Positions 60,316 to 64,000 of a stretch of DNA of 64,000 bases are shown in pieces (within the stretch, counting starts at the first letter, position 1; each line of letters starts with the position of its first letter). Origin of the DNA: Methanocorpusculaceae archaeon UBA425. GTDB taxonomy: Archaea; Halobacteriota; Methanomicrobia; Methanomicrobiales; Methanocorpusculaceae. The stretch covers positions 18,715 through 82,714 of the forward strand of contig DAWV01000002.1 in assembly GCA_002506085.1 (NCBI GenBank). The letters are read 5' to 3'. The notes under the pieces are model-generated. The model did no database searches, was not told the DNA's origin, and worked only from the letters and a program-made list of their open reading frames with translations. The translations under genes were made by a program, and so were the position numbers.

Positions 60316-60405
60316 AGCATATTTTTGGGTGTTATGATATAAGGATATGATTGTCTGGAGAAGCAAAGGGACATACTATAATTAAGAAGAAACAATAGCA
60401 TATCT

Positions 60406-61098
60406 ATGCAGATTGCAGTAACCCGTCTCACGGAAAAAGGGAAATCCGATTCTGAATTATGCGGGAAGTATGGTCATACCGCAAAAATAGTTTCCCCGCT
60501 GAAAGCCGAGCTTCGTCCGAGCCTTGTGCAGACGTTTGTTCTTGCTGCAAATGACGGGGAGTTTGATGCAATTTTTTTCACGAGTGCCTATCCGGCAAAG
60601 CATATCGGGATGCTTCTGGACAGGGAGATTACCAGGAAATGCCGGGTGATTGCGATTGGTCCGCAGACAGCAAAGATTCTGCATGATGACGGTATTGCGG
60701 CGGAGGTTCTGCCCTCCTTTTATTCGCGGGATTTCGTGCCGTATCTCGGGGATTGGATCGAGGGGAAACGTATCGGGATTCCAAGGGCGGATGTGCCAAA
60801 TCCTGACCTCATTAATGCAATAGAAAATGCAGGAGGCATGGTCTATGAATACCGGTGTTACGGGCTTGTCCCGACTGGTGAGTTACTCAACCTCGAGGGC
60901 TCGGATGTTGTCATTTTCACGAGTGCAAATTCGTTCTCAGAGGCACTTCTGCCTGACCTGTCAGGGATTATGCCTGCGGCAATTGGAGAAATCACTGCGG
61001 AGAGAATGAAAGCCGGAGGTGTCACGCCGGTGGTTGTTGGTGACGGGTCGCTTGAGGGGACGCTTGTCGCTTTGAATGCATATCTGAAAATAAAATAA
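60406..61098 (+). CDS. hemD: uroporphyrinogen-III synthase
   Basis: 230-residue HemD, which closes hydroxymethylbilane to uroporphyrinogen III, precursor of F430, cobalamin and siroheme. Features are I-A-V-T-R near the start, A-I-F-F-T-S-A-Y-P-A, A-I-G-P-Q-T-A, and V-V-I-F-T-S-A-N-S-F near residue 165. HemD sequences diverge strongly, but the two-lobe pattern is clear. It is divergent from pgi with 90 bp between. Confidence 0.87.
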   Translation: MQIAVTRLTEKGKSDSELCGKYGHTAKIVSPLKAELRPSLVQTFVLAANDGEFDAIFFTSAYPAKHIGMLLDREITRKCRVIAIGPQTAKILHDDGIAAEVLPSFYSRDFVPYLGDWIEGKRIGIPRADVPNPDLINAIENAGGMVYEYRCYGLVPTGELLNLEGSDVVIFTSANSFSEALLPDLSGIMPAAIGEITAERMKAGGVTPVVVGDGSLEGTLVALNAYLKIK

Positions 61099-61250
61099 AA
61101 GATACTCGGCATTTTTTTCTAAAAAAGGTTATTCGCTTTTTTATTCAGATGTTATAGGTTTCGGGGACTCTTCCCCATATCCCTGGAAACAGAAATAGCG
61201 AATCTCCTTTAAAAAAACACTACTTCAAAACAATTCTTACAAAAATGATA

Positions 61251-61322
61251 TGCATCGACCGGGACTCGAACCCGAGTTTAGGCGTTGGCAACGCCTAGTG
61301 ATAACCACTACACTATCGATGC
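61251..61322 (-). tRNA. tRNA-Gly (GCC anticodon)
   Basis: 72-nt cloverleaf on the minus strand. Acceptor stem GCATCGA/TCGATGC, anticodon stem AGGCG/CGCCT with loop TTGCCAA gives GCC, and T stem TCGGG/CCCGG with TTCGAGT loop. All stems pair. No CCA is encoded. Confidence 0.97.
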
Positions 61323-61398
61323 TTATAAGACCAGAACCCGAGGGCCTGACTGTGCATAAGTGCTCTATTCTGTTAGATAAATTCATATAAAAAGATTC

Positions 61399-62319
61399 CT
61401 ACAAGACGAGCCAGCCCCATGCCCCGGTAATCATGCAGCAGATGAGGAATCCGAGGATAGCACATCCGTTAATCAGCGGAAGACCCGGCTGGGGTTTTCC
61501 GGTATTTACCGGGATCATCAGAATCATAAAACCGGCAATACCTCCGATAATGGCACCTAATGCTGGTAAAGAGAGACCTAAAACCGACATAACCCCTTCG
61601 CCCCCGGCATACACCTGAGCAGAAACCACAAGAATCGTGGGCATAATCATATCGCCCATCCCGATCATATACGCGCCGCGTTCCCTGCCCGGTTTCTGAA
61701 TGTCGAACCCATTCTTCCGATACGAATATCCTTTCGTCTTCGGCACGAGGAGCATAATCGGCATCTTCTGGCGAAGCACACCGTCTGCTAGTGTGAGCAT
61801 ATGTTTCGACCGCTTCACCGCAATAAAATCATAGACCATTAAGAGAATGAGCAGAATCAGAACCGGAATGATTGAGAGCGAAACCCCGAAGATTACCGCA
61901 CAGCCTGCCGAGATTATGATTCCGGCAATATCAATAATATACCATTCGGGATACATCCATAGCAGGAATATCACGCCGATTCCGCATACAACGCCGATAA
62001 CATCGGCCAGGATGCCGAGTTCAAACTGATAAAGAAGAGCTATAACAACATAGTAAATTACCGATGCAAGACAGAGAGCGATAATAACACTGATAATATT
62101 CTGTGCCTTCTTTTTAATGAGAATCAATAATAATGCGGTAAAAACCAGCATAATAAAGATGAACGCAAACGCATTCAGGATAGAATCCGGGTCTTCGAAT
62201 GCACCAAGACCGACTTCCATAATCGGTTTTATTAAAAGAACAGCAAGCAGGCTTATCGCTACCATCATTATAATCAGGCCGGCATATGATGCGGCTGAGT
62301 GCAGAGTAAGTTTGCTCAT
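61399..62319 (-). CDS. presenilin-family intramembrane aspartyl protease
   Basis: 306-residue presenilin/signal-peptide-peptidase homolog (PSH) with about nine membrane helices. Catalytic aspartates are in M-V-Y-D-F (helix 6) and I-G-M-G-D-M (helix 7), and the P-x-L-P-like motif G-L-P-L-I-N follows near the C-terminus. A homolog from Methanoculleus, also a Methanomicrobiales, was the first structurally solved. It cleaves transmembrane helices or leftover signal peptides. It is divergent from the next gene with 40 bp between. Confidence 0.92.
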   Translation of the reverse strand: MSKLTLHSAASYAGLIIMMVAISLLAVLLIKPIMEVGLGAFEDPDSILNAFAFIFIMLVFTALLLILIKKKAQNIISVIIALCLASVIYYVVIALLYQFELGILADVIGVVCGIGVIFLLWMYPEWYIIDIAGIIISAGCAVIFGVSLSIIPVLILLILLMVYDFIAVKRSKHMLTLADGVLRQKMPIMLLVPKTKGYSYRKNGFDIQKPGRERGAYMIGMGDMIMPTILVVSAQVYAGGEGVMSVLGLSLPALGAIIGGIAGFMILMIPVNTGKPQPGLPLINGCAILGFLICCMITGAWGWLVL

Positions 62320-62359
62320 ATATAGTTAATTTAATATTAACCCTCACCTTAGTTAAACT

Positions 62360-62674
62360 ATGAATGTTCGCGACATCATTCCGGAGATACTTCTGATACT
62401 TTTGATGGCAGTATCTGCAATTGTGGTAGTTAGCAGATTATGGCAGGACGCCATCATTTCAGTTGGGATTCTGCTTCTGATTCTTGCATTCGGCGGGCTT
62501 TGCCTGCAGTTGTTAGTCCGTCTCCGCCGTCTGGAGGAGGCATCAGTCCAGCGTGAGCGCATTCTCAAAGGACATCTGGAAGATTTGGGAAGGCAGCTCA
62601 TCGCAAAACAGGATCAGACATCCAAAACCGTCATCGAAACGGTTGACAGTATCAAGATGCGGATGTATCGTTAG
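62360..62674 (+). CDS. membrane protein with C-terminal coiled coil
   Basis: 104 residues. Two hydrophobic helices (about 8-25 and 30-52) are followed by a basic heptad-patterned coiled coil (R-L-R-R-L-E-E-A-S-V-Q-R-E-R-I-L), then a charged tail. No family recognised. The ATG of fen1 directly follows its stop codon (TAG-ATG), so the two are cotranscribed. Confidence 0.65.
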   Translation: MNVRDIIPEILLILLMAVSAIVVVSRLWQDAIISVGILLLILAFGGLCLQLLVRLRRLEEASVQRERILKGHLEDLGRQLIAKQDQTSKTVIETVDSIKMRMYR

Positions 62675-63676
62675 ATGGGTGTTGCCCTTCGGCCGCTTCT
62701 TGCGGATTATAAGGAGTCTCCCGGGTGGGAGGATCTTGGCGGCGTTGCGGCGATTGATGCGTTTAACGCTCTCTATCAGTTCCTATCCGGGATACGCCAG
62801 TCGGACGGGGCTCCGCTTATGGACAGCGAGGGAAGGGTCACGTCTCATCTGAGCGGTCTTCTGTTCCGGACAGCGAACCTGATCGAGAAAAATATCACCC
62901 CGGTTTATGTTTTTGACGGAAAGCCGCCGGCGTTCAAGGCGGCGACCCTTTCAAAGCGCCGGGAAGTCCGCGCATTTGCGAAAGAGTCCTGGGAGAACGC
63001 CCTGAAAGAGGGGGATACCGAGAGCGCCAGAAAATATGCGATGGCATCCTCGAAGGTGGACGCCTACATTATTGAATCAGGAAAGGAGCTATTATCTGCT
63101 CTCGGCATAGCCTGTATCGAGGCGCCTGAGGAGGGAGAAGCCCAGTCCTCATATATGGCACAGAGGGGTGATGTCACCTATGCCGTTTCGCAGGATTACG
63201 ATTCGCTTCTTTTCGGAGCGCCTGACCTTGTCCGGAATGTAACCATTTCAGGAAAGAAAAAAATCCGTGGAAAAGTAATCTCCATCTCTCCCGAGCGTCT
63301 GCGGCTTGATGCGGTTTTGAAGGGTATGTCAGTGACGCGGGAGGAGCTGGTTCAGATTGCTCTTCTGATTGGGACGGATTATAACAGCGGCGTGTCAGGT
63401 GTCGGACCAAAGACCGCTGTGAAAATCGTGTCCGAGGGTAAGTTCTACGAGAGAATCAGTGAGTCAGATAATGCAGCCGAGCCGGATGTGCTGATAGATT
63501 ATTTCATGAACCCCCCCGTCAACACATCCTATAAGATTGTCAGCAGGTCGCCCGACCATGACAAGGTTATCGAGATGCTGTGTGAAGAACATGGTTTCTC
63601 TTTGGACCGCGTCGAGGCCGGACTGGAACGGTTCGGCGCGAAAAAAGGTCAGTCCACGCTTGATTCGTGGTTTTAA
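62675..63676 (+). CDS. fen: flap endonuclease-1
   Basis: 333-residue archaeal FEN-1, which removes 5' flaps in lagging-strand synthesis and repair. The N-terminal M-G-V-A-L-R-P-L-L start, the metal-binding Asp in [15 protein letters not shown] and S-Q-D-Y-D are present, and the C-terminus Q-S-T-L-D-S-W-F is a PCNA-interacting PIP box. It starts immediately at the previous stop codon. This is the last gene in the window. Confidence 0.96.
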   Translation: MGVALRPLLADYKESPGWEDLGGVAAIDAFNALYQFLSGIRQSDGAPLMDSEGRVTSHLSGLLFRTANLIEKNITPVYVFDGKPPAFKAATLSKRREVRAFAKESWENALKEGDTESARKYAMASSKVDAYIIESGKELLSALGIACIEAPEEGEAQSSYMAQRGDVTYAVSQDYDSLLFGAPDLVRNVTISGKKKIRGKVISISPERLRLDAVLKGMSVTREELVQIALLIGTDYNSGVSGVGPKTAVKIVSEGKFYERISESDNAAEPDVLIDYFMNPPVNTSYKIVSRSPDHDKVIEMLCEEHGFSLDRVEAGLERFGAKKGQSTLDSWF

Positions 63677-64000
63677 ATTACTCTCAATAGGAGTTACGCG
63701 GTGTTGGTGTGGATTCAATTTGGGAGGGGGGACTGGGTCTGGACGCATGAGATATCCCCCCACGAAGCTTTGTCAACAAGCGAGGGCTAAAAGCCCGAGT
63801 CGGAGAGCAAGGCACAGCCTTGTAAACGCGGTTGTTTTTTCTTTGGATGTACTGGGACCACTCTTTTTCATGTCCTGACTTATGATGAAAAACATGAGAT
63901 GAATTTCAGGAGTCATACCATTCTTTTTTAGTATGGATTTTTGGATGTACTTCGGTTTCATGTATGGGATTCTTTTTGATGGCCGCATCATCACACGGAA
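63677..64000. other. gene-free region with two hairpins at the window end
   Basis: 324 bp with no convincing gene. GGGCT/AGCCC (63784-63796) and CAAGGC/GCCTTG (63808-63822) are stem-loops close together; CATAC/GTATG lies farther on near 63920. It may be the 5' region of a gene beyond the window or hold a small RNA. Confidence 0.35.

Noticed and set aside
63537..63878. Plus-strand 113-codon frame overlapping the fen1 end
   Set aside because: Overlaps fen1 in another frame and continues into hairpin-rich non-coding DNA; composition is not protein-like.
1..64000. CRISPR arrays, complete insertion sequences, integrases, toxin-antitoxin or restriction genes
   Set aside because: None seen; no regular spacer-repeat pattern, transposase or nuclease-methylase pair was recognised.

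Overview
The window is a stretch of euryarchaeal chromosome, almost certainly from a hydrogenotrophic methanogen of the order Methanomicrobiales. A Methanocorpusculum-like genome is my best guess from gene content and moderate GC; that genus call is inference. Direct support includes formylmethanofuran:H4MPT formyltransferase (17798-18682), archaeal ribosomal proteins S15 and S3Ae, a KEOPS Pcc1 subunit, archaeal DnaG, FEN-1, a thermosome subunit, Sec61-beta, class I CCA-adding enzyme, a presenilin-type protease, cupin-type phosphoglucose isomerase and [NiFe]-hydrogenase maturation genes hypC-hypA-hypE.

Layout. 0-5.5 kb: a surface lipoprotein, the S15/RecJ-like/Pcc1/S3Ae operon behind a hairpin-rich 270-bp leader, and a BaiN-type flavoprotein. 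5.6-17.7 kb: after tRNA-Thr comes a block of mostly bacterial-type genes (DUF1848, Isf-like flavoprotein, HAD phosphatase, PadR+DUF2812, MFS, patatin, one-polypeptide clostridial-type PurL, TfoX C-domain, SdpR+SdpI). 17.8-29.5 kb: ftr, a PEGA-repeat surface protein, a DUF1805 gene, an archaeal peptide deformylase followed by a tandem hairpin array, ferredoxin:thioredoxin reductase catalytic subunit, an orphan solute-binding protein, a 187-bp inverted-repeat element, purE, two aminotransferases, thermosome, purF and pyruvoyl arginine decarboxylase. 29.6-48.1 kb: class II ribonucleotide reductase, an alpha/beta hydrolase, the rpap-rpe-lhr DNA-repair operon, metY-metX(CBS)-ThrRS editing domain, LOG-family protein, modABC, secG, an amidohydrolase, two UspA proteins, a four-CBS protein and two thioredoxin-fold proteins. 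48.2-64 kb: a DEAD-box RNA helicase with a Gly/Arg/Ser-rich tail, a tRNA-maturation operon (thpR-cca-larE-like-thiI), tRNA-Ser, hypCAE-pyrC, a type IV pilin, dnaG, pgi, hemD, tRNA-Gly, presenilin homolog and fen1.

How the genes work together. Purine synthesis (purL, purE, purF) is dispersed on the minus strand; purL and purE share an upstream decamer. Methionine/homocysteine synthesis is a metY-metX unit behind a palindrome at the expected transcription start. Two regulator-plus-membrane-protein pairs (PadR/DUF2812 and SdpR/SdpI) each sit behind repeated inverted half-sites that look like autoregulatory operators. tRNA 3'-end synthesis, 2'-5' RNA chemistry and thiolation genes overlap in one operon.

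No CRISPR array, complete insertion sequence, rRNA gene or replication origin was recognised. The most unusual non-coding structures are the covarying hairpin array at 21032-21192, the TIR-bounded element at 22602-22788, and the hairpin series upstream of rps15 at 3983-4256. All family assignments come from reading the sequence, without database searches.
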